DNA from: Bimuria novae-zelandiae CBS 107.79
Lineage: Eukaryota; Ascomycota; Dothideomycetes; Pleosporales; Didymosphaeriaceae
Assembly: GCA_010015655.1 (NCBI GenBank)
Contig: ML976679.1
Coordinates: forward strand, 448,027-512,026
Length of the DNA stretch: 64,000 nucleotides
Reading direction: 5' to 3'
Below the pieces are notes generated by a model, which was not told the DNA's origin, did no database searches, and saw only the letters and a list, made by a program, of their open reading frames with translations. The position numbers were made by a program, and so were the translations under genes. Positions 1 through 12,107 of the stretch are shown here, piece after piece (positions within the stretch are counted from its first letter, which is position 1; every line of letters starts with the position of its first letter).

Positions 1-1348
1 ACCTTAATTTACTAGGCTATTTTTAGTAATATACAGGACTTATAGCTTTAAGATTTTAACCTATAAGAGCATAACTGTTTCTTTACTTCCTTAGCCAGTA
101 GATGGACGAACAACAAGATTGGTATATAATAGCTAAAACAAGTGTTTAATCGCGAGATAAAGGCAAAGGCGCGTCGCTCCTAGCGTCTCTTTATCCTTAA
201 TAGCCACGGCTCCTATATAATAATAGAATTTATTAAGTATTATAATAAGAATTAAATTCTCTTGGCTATCTTTTCTCCTTACGCTACCTATACTCTCTAG
301 CTACTTAACGTTTACCTTTTTAAGCCTCTCTCTAGCGCATACTCTACCAAGCTCTTAGACTTTATGTATAGCTATTAAGGCCTTACCTCTATTATAAAGC
401 GCGACTTCTTCTATATATTTTATTACGCCTAAAATATAGCGTTTAAATATAAGATAATTATTAAGTCCTTTAAGGTTACTGGCCTCTTACTATTAAACGT
501 AGAGGTAGTGTTACAAAAGTTTTAAAAGGTGAAAGTAGAGAGGCTATTATCCTCTAAGAGTAGCTCGTTAGTACTTAGCGCTTTAGATTAGAGAAAGATA
601 GAGCGCTTACTACGCAAGGTTGTTAAAAATACTTATTCTAAACACTTATAGTGGCTCTCTTAGATAATTTATTATATAGCTGTATAAAAGCAGCTTCTCC
701 AGCACGAAAATAACTGCCTTAAAGAAGCTCTTATTAATAAGAGAAAGTGGCAACAGCGTGGCAAGCCTTTACTACTTAAAGCACCGCTAGAGTATAATAG
801 AGGCGCTGTTCTCTGGTCGCCCGCCAAAGTCTAAGACGCCCAAGATAGGTAGGCGCAGAAGGATGCCGACGAGTAGTTGCAATAATAATAGAAGGAGGAG
901 AAACTTGCTCTATAAAAGTAGTAGAAAGAACAGAAACAAGCCATGCTTGAGGAGAGGAAGCGTATGAGGCTTGCCGCTAAAGAAATCCGCCTCTAGGAGC
1001 AGCGTAGCAAGGCTACTACGCGTGAAGAAGCACGTATTGCACGCGAGGCCAAAAAATAATTTTAAAAAGATATATAATTATTCTAAAGGGGTACGAGACG
1101 TTAGCTAATTACTTTTACTACTCTATCTTGTCTATATAAAGCGCCTAATATTACTAAGGTTGATTTCTCTTCTATTATTAATAAGGAGCCTACACCCGGC
1201 CCTAGCACGCGCACAAGAAATATACGCCTCCCACAAAGGTTTCGCATGTAAATTATTATAAGCAATCAATTGTTTAAGCTCTATAGACCTCTCCACTAGA
1301 AAATCTCGCGATAATAGCTCTTATATAGAGCTCTACAGCCTCAAAAGT
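1..1348 (+). mobile_element. RIP-degraded Fot1/pogo-type DNA transposon, 3' part (cut by window edge)
   Basis: The plus strand, read through many stops, gives the second half of a pogo/Fot1 DDE transposase. At about 150-350 it reads like the 'LFILNSHGSY...' and 'LLAIFPPYATYTLQLL' part of the catalytic core. At about 775-830 it gives 'LEYNRGAVLWSPAKV', followed by the Lys/Glu/Gln-rich tail (890-1060) typical of fungal pogo transposases. Almost every stop is a TAG or TAA that fits a C-to-T or G-to-A change, and the region is very AT-rich, as expected after RIP. Similarity to the next copy runs to about 1348, so that is taken as the 3' end; the start lies outside the window. The next 140 bp (1349-1490) has normal base composition and no gene. 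Confidence 0.8.
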
Positions 1349-1489
1349 AGTGGGTGTGGGCATCCGGAAATCGTGCGCCAAGTGATGCCCGTGCGTTATC
1401 TGATAAAACACGGTAACGCGCCGGCATAGACGCGCCATGCAGGCGCGTACATAGCTACTATAGACTCGCCAAAATCTCAACTAATAACA

Positions 1490-3283
1490 AGAATCTAAGC
1501 TTCTACAGTATATACAGCGTTTTACTTAGAAAGGTCTACCCCCTACGCGTTAGATAATCTAAAACTTTATATTAATTATTACTAAAAAGGATATCTCTAT
1601 ACGATAGGTTAATTACTTTATTAGGCGCTACCCTAACTCCCTAATCTTGCAATAGACAACTAGGCTAGATAGTAATTACTACAACGCTAATTCAGGCGCA
1701 AAATATAGGCTCTACTTTAAGCTTCTATATAAGAAAATTATAAAGTATGGCATAGAGCCTTAGCATACCTATAATATGGACGAAAAAGGCTTCCTACTCG
1801 GCATCACCGGCAGGTCAAAAAGGATCTTCGATAGGCCTATATATAAGAGTCGCCAAGTGAGGCAATCTATCCAGGATGGCAGTCGTGAGTGGATCTCGCT
1901 TATCGCATGTATATGCGCCGATGGATCTACTATTAATCTATTACTAATCTATTAATCTAACGCTGAGACTCTACAATCAAGCTAGGTTAAGGAAATTAAT
2001 GTTAATTCTTATAAAGTCTTTATTACCTTATCAACCTCTGGATAGTTAAACAACGAGATAGGGCTTTAATGGCTAAAACAGGTGTTTAATCGCTATACTA
2101 AGGAGAAGGCTTGACGGCAGTAGCGACTCCTAGTCCTTAATAGGCATAGATCTTACGTTACTATAGATTTTATTGACTACTATAATTAGAAAAAGATCCT
2201 CCTTGCGATATTTCCCCCTTACACCACTCATACGCTACAGCCTCTAGATGTCTGTGTGTTTAAGTCTCTTTTTATCGCCTACTCTGACGAGCTCTCCGCA
2301 TACCTGTATAAGAGTTAGGGGCTATTAATAATTACTAAAAGAGACTTCTTTACACTATTCTAGAGGGCCTAGACAACGTTAGTTACGCTATAATTAATTA
2401 CTAAAGCGTTTAAGTATACAGGTATCTCGCCGCTAGATCCTACACTAATCCTTAGTTAATTTAACAAAGATAAGTCTCTAGAATAAAGATTATATAAAAG
2501 CTTTACTTTAGTACTTAGCGCGTCCGATTAGCGCAAAATTAATTAGCTTTTAAAGGTTGTTGTTAATACAGGGGGAGGTGATAAGGCCAAGAAGCTAAGT
2601 CGCACTATACACTTAATCTTTATATAGAAGTAGCTCCTAGAGCATGAGAATTAGGGGCTACGAGAAGCCCTCACAAACTAGAAACGGCGTTAAATAAAGG
2701 GCAGGACTCTACCTTTTAAGCAGCTAGATAAGTGGCATAGAGGATCTGTTTTCTAGTTACCTGCCCGCGTATAGAGGGCGCGCGATTCTCTCAGCCAATA
2801 AAAGGCTAAAAAGCAACAACTACAACTCCAGAAAAGTAAGCAGAGAGAGATCTAGATAGTAAATAGGTAGCTTAAAGCTTATCTACTACAAGAGAAGCGT
2901 ATTGCGCGTGTAGTAGCTAGAAATACGCGCGCTAAGAAGAAAGCTAATTAGGCTACTAAGTAACGCTTCTATTAATAGGCTCGCAAGGCTTAATAATAAC
3001 TTTAAAAACGTCTTAAAATTACTAAAAAGGGAAGCTAGAATGCTTTAAAAGCTACTTATATAATTATAAAGAGAAAGAAGCCTACGCCGGCATCTATACG
3101 CGTTAATATAGTAATATCTACGCCATTAGCGCCAGCATCGCGCAGTAGCCAAATAATTAAAACACTAAGCAGATATCTATAATTTAACTAGCTAACAATC
3201 TTCTACAGCTCTATAAAATCTTAACTCTAGAAAATTTCGCGATAAAAGCTTTTGTGTAAAACTTTATAGCCTCATGTTGCTGG
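1490..3283 (+). mobile_element. RIP-degraded Fot1/pogo-type DNA transposon, second copy
   Basis: This is a second relic of the same family in the same orientation. Conceptual translation near 1777 gives 'NMDEKGFLLGITGRSKRIF', and about 1870-1935 gives 'QDGSREWISLIACICADGS'; both are hallmarks of the fungal Fot1/pogo DDE core. Further on come 'FPPYTTHTLQPLDVCVFKSL' (about 2210), a 'WHRGSVF*LPARV' block (about 2730) and a Lys/Gln-rich tail. The 3' end resembles that of the upstream copy (a CTAGAAAATCTCGCGATAA-like segment, near 1300 and 3227). I see no N-terminal helix-turn-helix region, so the copy may be 5'-truncated. Stops and frameshifts are abundant and no activity is expected. Confidence 0.8.
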
Positions 3284-3545
3284 CTGCGGTGCTGGTGTTG
3301 GGGTGGCGCGTTAGTGTCGCGGCGCACTGACTGTCTCGGCAGGGTACCCTGTTCTCCGTGCTAAACTATTCTATCGCTAACCTACTTACCTTGCCGCTCT
3401 CTACGTCTATCGCCAGCGCTACCTCAATCCAGTCTGCCTTCACCGGATACCATTTGGGTCCCACCAATCTTGCGCCCGGCAGCGCTGGTTCGAGCCACTC
3501 TGCCGTTGTCTGCCAGATCGCCGCCTCCTTGTAGAGTAGCTAAAG
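3284..3545 (-). mobile_element. Short non-RIPed fragment, possibly from a LINE ORF1 (gag-like)
   Basis: This 260-bp piece has normal GC content between AT-rich sequence. On the minus strand about 50 codons are open (3545 to 3390) and read 'LLYKEAAIWQTTAEWLEPAL' followed by 'LVGPKWYPVKADWIEVA'. The 'GPKWYPVK' type of segment resembles ORF1 proteins of fungal non-LTR retrotransposons, but that is recalled family resemblance and is not tested here. No start codon, no flanking coding sequence and no target duplication are visible. Confidence 0.35.
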
Positions 3546-6500
3546 CACTTTATTAAATATATAGTAAAGTATAGGGTAGGCGTATGCTAGCTACTTATAC
3601 TTAATAGCTATAAAAGTATAACTTGCTTAAATTTTAATTAATTTATAAAAAGAATAATATTTATACTCTTTATATACTACTATATTTATTATATCTTTTA
3701 TAACTACTTAATATTAGTTACTTTTCGCTATTAAACCGCGCGTATAGCTACTAGATTAAAAGCTTAATACGTAACTATATTAGCTATATTATAAAATTAA
3801 AGTTCCTACGAGTCTTTTGCGTAGCTTATAAGCAGGTTATTATAAAAGAGAATATTTATATAAGCTTTTAAGGTGCTAGCCTAGTCTTACATAATTCAAA
3901 GTTAGTAATATTAAAATTAAACATTAAGCTTTATATACTAACACTACTTTTACTAAAAATTACTTTATAAAAAGCTATAATACTAAGTAACGTGCGCAAG
4001 CTAAAAGCTTAATTAATATTAATTTATAATAAAATTTAAAAGTATAAAAGCTTATTACTTACTTTTATTATGATAGCGCATAATTAGCTTAGAAAAGGCA
4101 CTAAAGTAATAGCTTATAAAAGTATATAATTAAATTAAAAAACTTAAAAAGGCCAATAAGGCAATTATAAAACGTAGAAAGTAAAAAAGGAAGTAGATAT
4201 AGTAGTAAGGCACCTTAATAAAGGTAGTGGTATAAGAGATTATTACTCAAAAGGACGTTAAGTAATAGCTAAAAAATAAAACGTGTTAAAGTAAGGCACA
4301 ATTAGGTACCAGTTAGTAGGCTTTAACGCGCTATAGCTATTATAAAGAAACTAAGTATAATGCACGAACGTGTATAAAATATACTATAAATACTATTTAA
4401 TTTAAAATAATAATTATATATAATTACTATATCGTGTTATTAAGTTAGTTTGCTATAGAGGTATAAAAGTTAGTGAGGCGTGCCACTCGCTTGCCTGCGT
4501 GCATACAGGTAACCCGACCACACTTTTAGCTCGGACGACCAACCCCCTATTTACTAGTCTAAGCGTGTTAGTAAGGTTTATTATTAGTTAGTTATATTAT
4601 TAATTAGCTTAGTTATATAATTTCTTTTATTAGCTAAGCCCCTAGACGCATCCGCTATAACCTAAATACTATATTTTAATCTTTAAATGCTATAATAAAC
4701 ACGAGAAAGGTAATTATAAACACGTTAAAAATTTATTACTAACTAATTTAGATAATATAAAGAGCTAAGAACTGTTATCTAACTTAAATAATAATATTTT
4801 ATATAATAGTAATTGTTGGATAGGCTCTCACTAGTGAAAGGAAAGGAAATGAAAACGGATTACATTCGAAGATTGATTATTGATTGTTCGTTCTATCTAC
4901 TGAGGAGCGAAGTACATCGCGGGGTATGGAAGCTAGTCCCATATGGGGCTCGCTCCACACATGTAGTGTTTCGCAACACGACAGAGGTCTCGACGACCAT
5001 TGACGGGATGCTCGCTCCTCCACACACGCATTCCTTGTGACACGCCTGAGGCCTTTGAGATTGGTAATCCGACAGTAATCTTAATAAGTTTATTATTATT
5101 AATAACGCTAAAAGGTTCTAAGATAAACACGCTGTAGATAGCGCGAAAAATAATAAAAGTAACACTAAGGTAAGACTAATTATTAATATATTATAAATAT
5201 ATTTTTATAATATCTAGAACGCTACTATTACGCTTATAGCGTTAATAAATAAGACGCACAGCCCCCTTACTATAGTAACTATTACATATATGCTCCTCCT
5301 TCTAGAGTATCCCTAGACGTCTACTATCGAATACAGTTACTGCGTCCACATAGACCCTACGAGGACCACCGGAGAAATAATCCTATAAGACGCCTAATAG
5401 GTACTAAGGTGTTCTTAACTGCTTAAGAACGCGTTAACACAGTGTTAGTTTTAATATTATAGGAAACAAAAGGACTATCTTAAGTGCACAACTTTTGTCT
5501 TCTTAGGTGGTCTAGTAATAAGGTATTAATATAAATGCACTAGAATAAAGCGTTGCGAGTACTTAGACAGCGGGTTAGCAAATCTTTCCCACACCCACGT
5601 CACGGATGGGATATGGGAGCAGATGAAGGGCTCTCGCTTGAACCTGTACAGGTTTAAACCAGACGCAAGGAAGAAAAAGTCCACGGCGTATATATTCTAA
5701 ACAAGTTCTAAATACGTTCTTATTAGATTTAGACTCTATTAGGCTATCATGCACTAATATCGTAACAGAACTACATGTATATATTCTAGAGATACGTATG
5801 CACTAGTGTTACGTCAGATAAAACATAAGGTACGTTAGAGCGAGTTAAGATTATATTCTTAATATATTAATAATATATTTAGGCTATCTCTAGCAATTGT
5901 CTAGTATATTAAATATAGTAGCTAGACCTACTAGAATAAGGCAAAAAGACATCTATTTAAAATAGTTAGGGCTTAATATAATATTTTATACCTTTAAAGC
6001 CTGTTTAAAAATAGTCTCCCTAAGGATCTAGCGTAAGCAGAGATATATAATACTATTTTCTTAATAAAGACTAAACTCTATAATTACGGTAATATAACTA
6101 TTTCTAATAATCTTAATAACAGCTTACTAATATATTTTAAAGGTGTTAACTATCCTTAAGGGAAGGGTAAGCTTTTAAAGGTAGGATTTAGGGTACAGTA
6201 TAATATTATTATACCTATATATGTAAGCCAGAGCTTACATTATATATTTACGTCACATGGTATACATACACACTCTCCACCCCCACTAATAAGGACTCCT
6301 GAAGCCCTTACGCAGGATATTGTATTATTAATACGCTAGGTAAATAATCTAAGTATAACTATTAGTGTAGTTCTATTACGAACCTGTTACGAACCTGTTA
6401 ATAATTTCCTAGTATTATTCCTTAAGTCACCGTTCCTTAAGGAACTTTATAAAAGGCACAGCAGGCCCTCTTTTACGTAGATATATTAATCGCTTGCAAA

Positions 6501-9500
6501 TATAGATCGTCTTGCTTAAGTTATATATCGCGAGAAGCTTATTATGTTTCCCTCTAGCCAAGACCTTGCTAGGGTTAAATTTAAGATAAACATAAGACAT
6601 TAAGACCTAAAAGAGGTATGTAAACTGTTTGTAACATGTGCTAGGCATACATCAGAGAGATTATTACTAACAACCTAGGCAGTATTATTTTAACTATGTA
6701 CAAACAACAAGCTATTGTTTTTGCAAGCCTAGAGACATTTCAGGTTGACCTCTCTTTTAAGCGGGTAGTACGTAGGTTCCATGAGCTTATCTTCGCATTT
6801 TACCATGAACAGTATAAAAAGCGTATGTAAATAGGTTTAGAATTAGTTATTATTAGGTTACTAATATATGCAGTATTTACTCTTGCTCGCATATATATTA
6901 ACTATAAAAGGTAACGTATCTACTAGAGATGCTTTAAGATACTATTTAAGCACATTTCTTAATACACTCGCAAGAAGATAAGGTAAAAGCATCTATATAA
7001 TAATAGATTTATTAGTATAACTATTAATATAGACGGGGAGTAGATAAGTAGTTTATAGTTTAAAAATATTTTTAACCTATTACTAATAGCTTTATAAGGA
7101 TTTAGGCGCTACCTCTAGTCTATTAATTCTAGCTTTTAGTTATAGTAATAGTACCTTTAAAATATAGTTAAGTTCTATACAGCCTATTTCCTGCGGAGTA
7201 TTAGAACAGTAACTAGTAGGATAGATCCTGCCTTTAGCACTATGTGCTAACGGATAACGGCTCTTCTTATTTACTAAAGTTAGGAAGAGTATAACACTCT
7301 TTATACTTAACTAATTAGTAAATAGTTTCCTAATCTATTTAGAATATATTAGTAACATTATAATAGTTTACGAAAGCCTAACAATTAGTAGCTAGGTAAA
7401 ATATAAACGTAATATAGTAATTATAGCAGGGCTTAATAAAAATATTATATTAATAACTTAGCGCAATTAGAATATCTTAGAGAAGACTTTTAATAATATT
7501 AAGTAAGCTACTAAGTAGTTTTATTTTTTTTAAAGTTATTATATCTCTTGCTAGCAATTCTAGCGTAAGTTAAATAGTCTTAAATATATTATAAATATAA
7601 CTATAATATTACTAGAGCCTAGAATCTTAATTAACGCGATATAGATTAATTTAATAGTTAAGTTAAAAGACATATACGTTATAGCTACTATTCTATAAGT
7701 CTTATGTCTTAGTATAGTACTGCAATAGCTAAGCAAAGTATAGTTTATTATAGATTAGTTCTAAAGACGTTACTAACATATTTAGAATGCAAAAGACATA
7801 GGCATTATAATTAAGAAACTAATTATAAGTTTAATAATAATAGAGATAATACTATTCTCTTTTAAGCCTCCTCCTTAGACTATATTAGAGCTCGTAGCTC
7901 CTCTCGGTAAAGACAGTTTCTTAATATAAGGGATAGTCTAGCTCTAGACACTTAATTAACAACATAAAAAGTAATTTAATATCTACCTTAACCTTAATAC
8001 TATCTAAACGTATTACTAACTTATTAAGATTACCTTTGTCTTAGCTAAGTCTCTAGTAATAAGTACTTTAATAGAATTTTAATGCCTAATCTTAGCAAAC
8101 AGCCCTTAAGCTTAGAGAAAAGAAGGTAATAATATAAAAATAAAAGTTATAGAACTGCTTGCATAAACTAAAGCTACTTAAGAGGGAGAGAGCTTTAAGC
8201 CTAGGAATTTAAGACCTACGCGGCACGTAGAATAAATAAAAACATGTTCTAAACGCGTTAGGATTATAATAACATGCAGGTTTACTATAGTTATTATAAG
8301 TAGCATTGTTATATATATTAGAAAAAAGAACTATAGCAAGAAGAATTACTATAATAGCTAGTAGGTACTAAACCTATTTATACCACCCTAAGAACACCTT
8401 ATAGACCATACCCTAACCTACTAAGAACTAATTCTAATAGTGTTAAGAATATTATCCTAGCACGTTAGTATTAGACTTTAACTTCCTTAGCATCGTCCGA
8501 GTTATCCTAACCCTTAAACTATTTAACACTGTTATATCTATTGGTCTAATAGTATTCTAAACATATTAGGAACTAATTTCAAACGTAATAGATAGGGGAA
8601 ATACTATTGCCTTTACCTTATTGGTACGGTGCATAAGGCACAGTGCCACTAGCCTTCTTAATTATACTAGCTACCTGGCTATAGTTAATCTAAACACATT
8701 ATTAATAGGTTATTAATAACTTAAGAACACGTTAGCATATATTACTAGTAATTTAAACTTTCTTCTTATTTGTCTTCTTAAAGGTAAGGATTTTAAGTCG
8801 TTTAGAACCTGTTAGGATTTTAACTAAAATAGACTCAGCAGCCTTCTTACTATAATAATAGGGGGTTAGGGGTAGCTCGGGCACGTTTAGATTATGTTAA
8901 GAAGCCTTTTTAGACGCGATCTCGTTATATGTCTTTATAATGGCTAAATACTAGACTATAGATCTATTAGGAACGTATTAAAAACGGGTTTAAAGTAACT
9001 TGCTCTAAGCTGCTAATATTTTTATTATACTAAGATTTCTAGTAGACTCTAATACTAGTACTTTAATATCCGTGTAATACTTCTTAACATAATTAACAAG
9101 TGCGCCTTAACTCTGTAACGCGTTTTAAATATATTAGGAACCTTTTAATTAGTTATGCAAATATGTTCTAAATAGGTTAAAAAGAGGACTTTTCTTACCT
9201 TATAGAGCTTATTGCCTACCTTCACCCTGCAATATACCTCTCTAAGGTAAATCTCGATAAAGTTGTTCTTATTCTAAACACGTTGGGAACGGGTTCAGAT
9301 CGCCTTTAAGGTACCTTTACTAGTTCGAAAGGCTTAGCGCCAAAGGGAGCGCAGGCAAGGGCTTAATACGCTTTATAAGCTTTCTAGAACAGAATTAAAT
9401 TAAATATTTATTATAAAAAGGATCCTTACGCTTATTAGGTACTATTTTAATAAATTAAGGGGATATTATTATAATATTTAGGTTTAGTTACTTAAGTTAA

Positions 9501-9590
9501 GTAAGAGGATTTTAGCTTAGTTGGGTTATCGTTTGGTGTGGTCGACTTACCTAATCAAAATTAGCCGAGCTAAAATCATGGTGGGTTTAC
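3546..9590. repeat. AT-rich RIP-type block, no intact genes
   Basis: About 6 kb of extremely AT-rich sequence with dense TAA/TAG in all frames. The texture matches repeats mutated by RIP. Embedded are islands of normal composition near 4470-4555, 4813-5060 and 5570-5690, a transposase-like relic near 6690-7370, and between about 5400 and 9310 many copies of an imperfect palindrome resembling TTCTAAACRYGTTAGGAAC. No convincing gene, tRNA or rRNA is present. Open frames at 4813-5040 (+) and 4933-5130 (-) lie in one of the islands and have no recognisable product. Confidence 0.75.
6690..7370 (+). mobile_element. RIP-degraded relic of an unidentified transposase-like protein
   Basis: On the plus strand about 35 codons stay open and read 'ASLETFQVDLSFKRVVRRF' then 'HELIFAFYHEQYKKRM'. 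Beyond a stop comes 'VFTLARIYINYKR', and later 'CFKILFKHIS', 'ITINIDGE' and 'FYTAYFLRSI', interrupted by stops that fit RIP. The order (an Asp-bearing strand, then '...LARIY.N', then a 'D' strand, then '..FLR.I') resembles MULE-like transposase cores of fungal repeats, but I cannot name the family from the sequence alone. No terminal repeats were found. Confidence 0.4.
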
Positions 9591-10480
9591 CTGCAACCAC
9601 CTTGCCTGCGCCGCTCACTTGCCAGACACGTTAATGAAAGTTTACATGGGCCATATACGGGACGGTAGGCGCCGTAACCGCGCCGCAGACTAAATCTTAG
9701 TTCTGTAAGTCTTTCCCCCACCATCTCGCTCGGTTACTGTATGGGAGGCGATGCCGGATTCGGAGTATGCTAGTGGCAATGGAAGGCATGCTAGGCAGCC
9801 CGTAAACTTCGGGAGTTAGATGGATAGGCTGAAGGAGCTGTCGTGCAAAGAACCGGAACGTCCCAGCGAAACGATCACCAATGACGACCCCCAGGATGAC
9901 CGGCTTGCCATTACCACCCCCAGCATTCGCGAACTTTGTCTCCCAGCCGTTGGGAACCACATCACATCTGTCGTGCAAATGAACGGATTCGAGGATGTAG
10001 CGTGTGTATGTGCAAGCGTCATCATAATGTCACTAGGGATATCTCACAGGAGCAATTTCTCCGGTATCAAACTTGGTCTCAACCTTTCGCGGAAAGCATT
10101 TTCAAGGTTCCGCAGCGGCTCGGTTACGTTCCCCCTTCGTTTGCACCGTGCCCTCGCGTTCAAGCTTTTCATCCGTTTTGTAGGGGTGAGGCGCAGCTAA
10201 CCCTTGTCCGCTATCGATATGTCGAATTTTCAAATGAATGCATGGTTGCGCATTTCGATACTATTTGCCCGAATCGAGATGGACATATCGTGACTTGTCG
10301 TAAAGCGTAGGATCGAGCACATAGAAAACCGCATAACGCTCGCACATCATCTGGTCTCGGTTTATCATTGCATCCGGACGATGAAAAAGCCGTCAGGAAG
10401 ACCCAATATCTTATATTGGTATGATTGAAATCATGCGTGCTATTCGATATATGTAGCCAATAGATCTAACTAGGGTGTGC
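9591..10480 (-). pseudogene. Transition segment with a possible decayed gene fragment
   Basis: This 0.9 kb marks the change from AT-rich to normal composition. The minus strand shows protein-like stretches in more than one frame: 'ICERYAVFYVLDPTLYDKSR' (about 10350-10285), 'VETKFDTGEIAPVRYP' (about 10082-10033), and 'CDVVPNGWETKFANAGGGNG' continuing to 'KPVILGVVIGDRFAGTF' (about 9972-9850). These look like pieces of one gene broken by stops and frameshifts, or exons whose introns I cannot place. I do not recognise the family. The overlapping plus-strand frames (9820-10200 and 9936-10310) look like chance readings. Confidence 0.3.
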
Positions 10481-10491
10481 TGGTTGGTCGC

Positions 10492-12107
10492 TCAGGCATC
10501 AGCAACTTTCCACCCGCCAGGCATAAGTTTAGTGTAAACTCCGAGAGGATCGTACTTGGTACGAATAGCCTTGAGCCTCCTGAGGTTGGCAGCGGGATAG
10601 CTTTGGAAAATTGGCTGACCCTTTCCTGCATCGTTCATGTAAAGATACTTCGCGCTAAATACTTTTGCACGGAGCAAACCATTGATTTTCGCTGTGATCA
10701 CATCAGCGGCAGCGCGCACCTTCGCGTCATCGTTCGCTGAAGACCAGGTAAAGTTCTCCACCATCCAGAAGTAGGGTGCGCGAGAAACATCGACGCCTTG
10801 AGGGTTACCTCCAGTCGCGGCGCTGTGCAAAAGGAACGCCGCAGTTACGGGCTGGAAAGTGATTGAAGCCTGAAGGTTAGCAACACTGGGCAGCTCGGCA
10901 TTGACGTTTGAAATGAAGGTGTCGTGAATGAGCTGAACAGCTTCCCGATCAACGACAGAGGAAAGGGTCCGGAATTCCTGGCGTAATCCTAGTGGTTGCA
11001 GGGCATCTGTAGCTGAGATATAATCGGAAAGTGGTTGCAGTGTGTACGAATCGGCGACCGGGACAAGCTTTGGCGGTGTGAAGTTCTCGAACACCTCCGC
11101 GTTATCGGTGAGAGAGTTGTAGAACTTCGCAGCAGCATAAACTGTCAGGTTCGCCGCAGGAAAAGTGAGGATGGTCGGTATAATAGCAGCTTTTGGATCG
11201 GAACCGCCGTATTTTCCAAAGTTGTAAACGCCGTCCAGGTAGCCTACTGCTTGAGACTGATCGAATTGCCCGATGCCGACGTGGACTTCGCTGCCCTCTA
11301 CTGGTCGCAAGTCGAATCGTGTGACAATGCAGAAGGAGTTTCCGCCACCCCTCAATGCCCAGAAGAGATCAGAATACTGGTTCGTTGCTGTCGCTTCAAC
11401 GATAAGACCGCTGGACAACACACACTACCGTTGTTAACTCAGACCTAAACTTGAGAGAAAAGGTGGTAACATACCTGATACTTGAGAACATTGTCTGAAG
11501 CAAACCCGTACTCGGAGGAGTAGAAGGAGATCCCTCCACCGAGCAAGAGACCAGGAACACCAACGTGGCCCACACGACCACCAACAGCTGCAAGTCCCGA
11601 CGGCTTGAGATAAGCATAGACGTCTCTCCATCTATTGCCGGAGCCAACGGAGACAACGGAATTGTCCGACGAAAGAGATAAGGTCGTCAAGTTAGATGAA
11701 GACATCAGCACACCGGAGCTATCGATTCCGTTGTAACCGGGTATCGGCATATTCCCTCCTCCACGCATAGCGAATTTCGCAAGTGTAAGGGTCATGGTAG
11801 TGACCGCATAGGCAACTTGCTGGGCATTCTGAGGAACGAAGACGCACGCAGGGCTGCTGTACACGGTAGCTGACCAATAAGCTGCGAACCGTCAGCAGAT
11901 ATCGGACTTGGGTTTCGACTGGATACACATACGCTCTTGTGTCTCATATACGTAGCCCGAGGTCCCAGGTAAGAAGGTGTTGTCGGGGTATCGGGACTTC
12001 AACTTGGAGCAGGCGACTTTCTCTCCACCGAAAAGGCTCCTGGCTGCTCCTGCCGCGTTTGACGACGCAGCAAAGAGTAGAGCTGCAACACCTGCCAACA
12101 GTAGCAT
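10492..12107 (-). CDS. Secreted FAD-linked oxidase, berberine-bridge-enzyme type
   Basis: Three exons (12107-11933, 11881-11475, 11424-10492) joined by 51- and 50-nt introns give 504 aa. Residues 1-20 form a signal peptide (MLLLAGVAALLFAASSNA), so the enzyme is probably secreted or vacuolar. It then has a PCMH-type FAD-binding domain (about 60-235) with 'RGGGNMPIPG' and 'VGVPGLLLGGG', a substrate domain, and the C-terminal BBE motif 'YDPLGVYTKLMPGGW'. The family oxidises sugars, alcohols or secondary-metabolite intermediates with O2 as acceptor; the substrate here is unknown. The His that carries covalent FAD in GGGH-type relatives is Asn102, and the second-site Cys is also absent, so flavin binding may be non-covalent. 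No biosynthetic partner genes are adjacent. Both introns have GTATGT donors, which supports the model. Confidence 0.85.

Noticed and set aside
1274..1480. 68-codon minus-strand frame between the two pogo relics
   Set aside because: Spans the end of a degraded transposon and a short spacer; no protein-like pattern.
10492..12107. Secondary-metabolite gene cluster around the FAD oxidase
   Set aside because: No polyketide synthase, NRPS, P450, transporter or cluster regulator is nearby; the neighbours are repeats and an unrelated Ser/Pro-rich gene.
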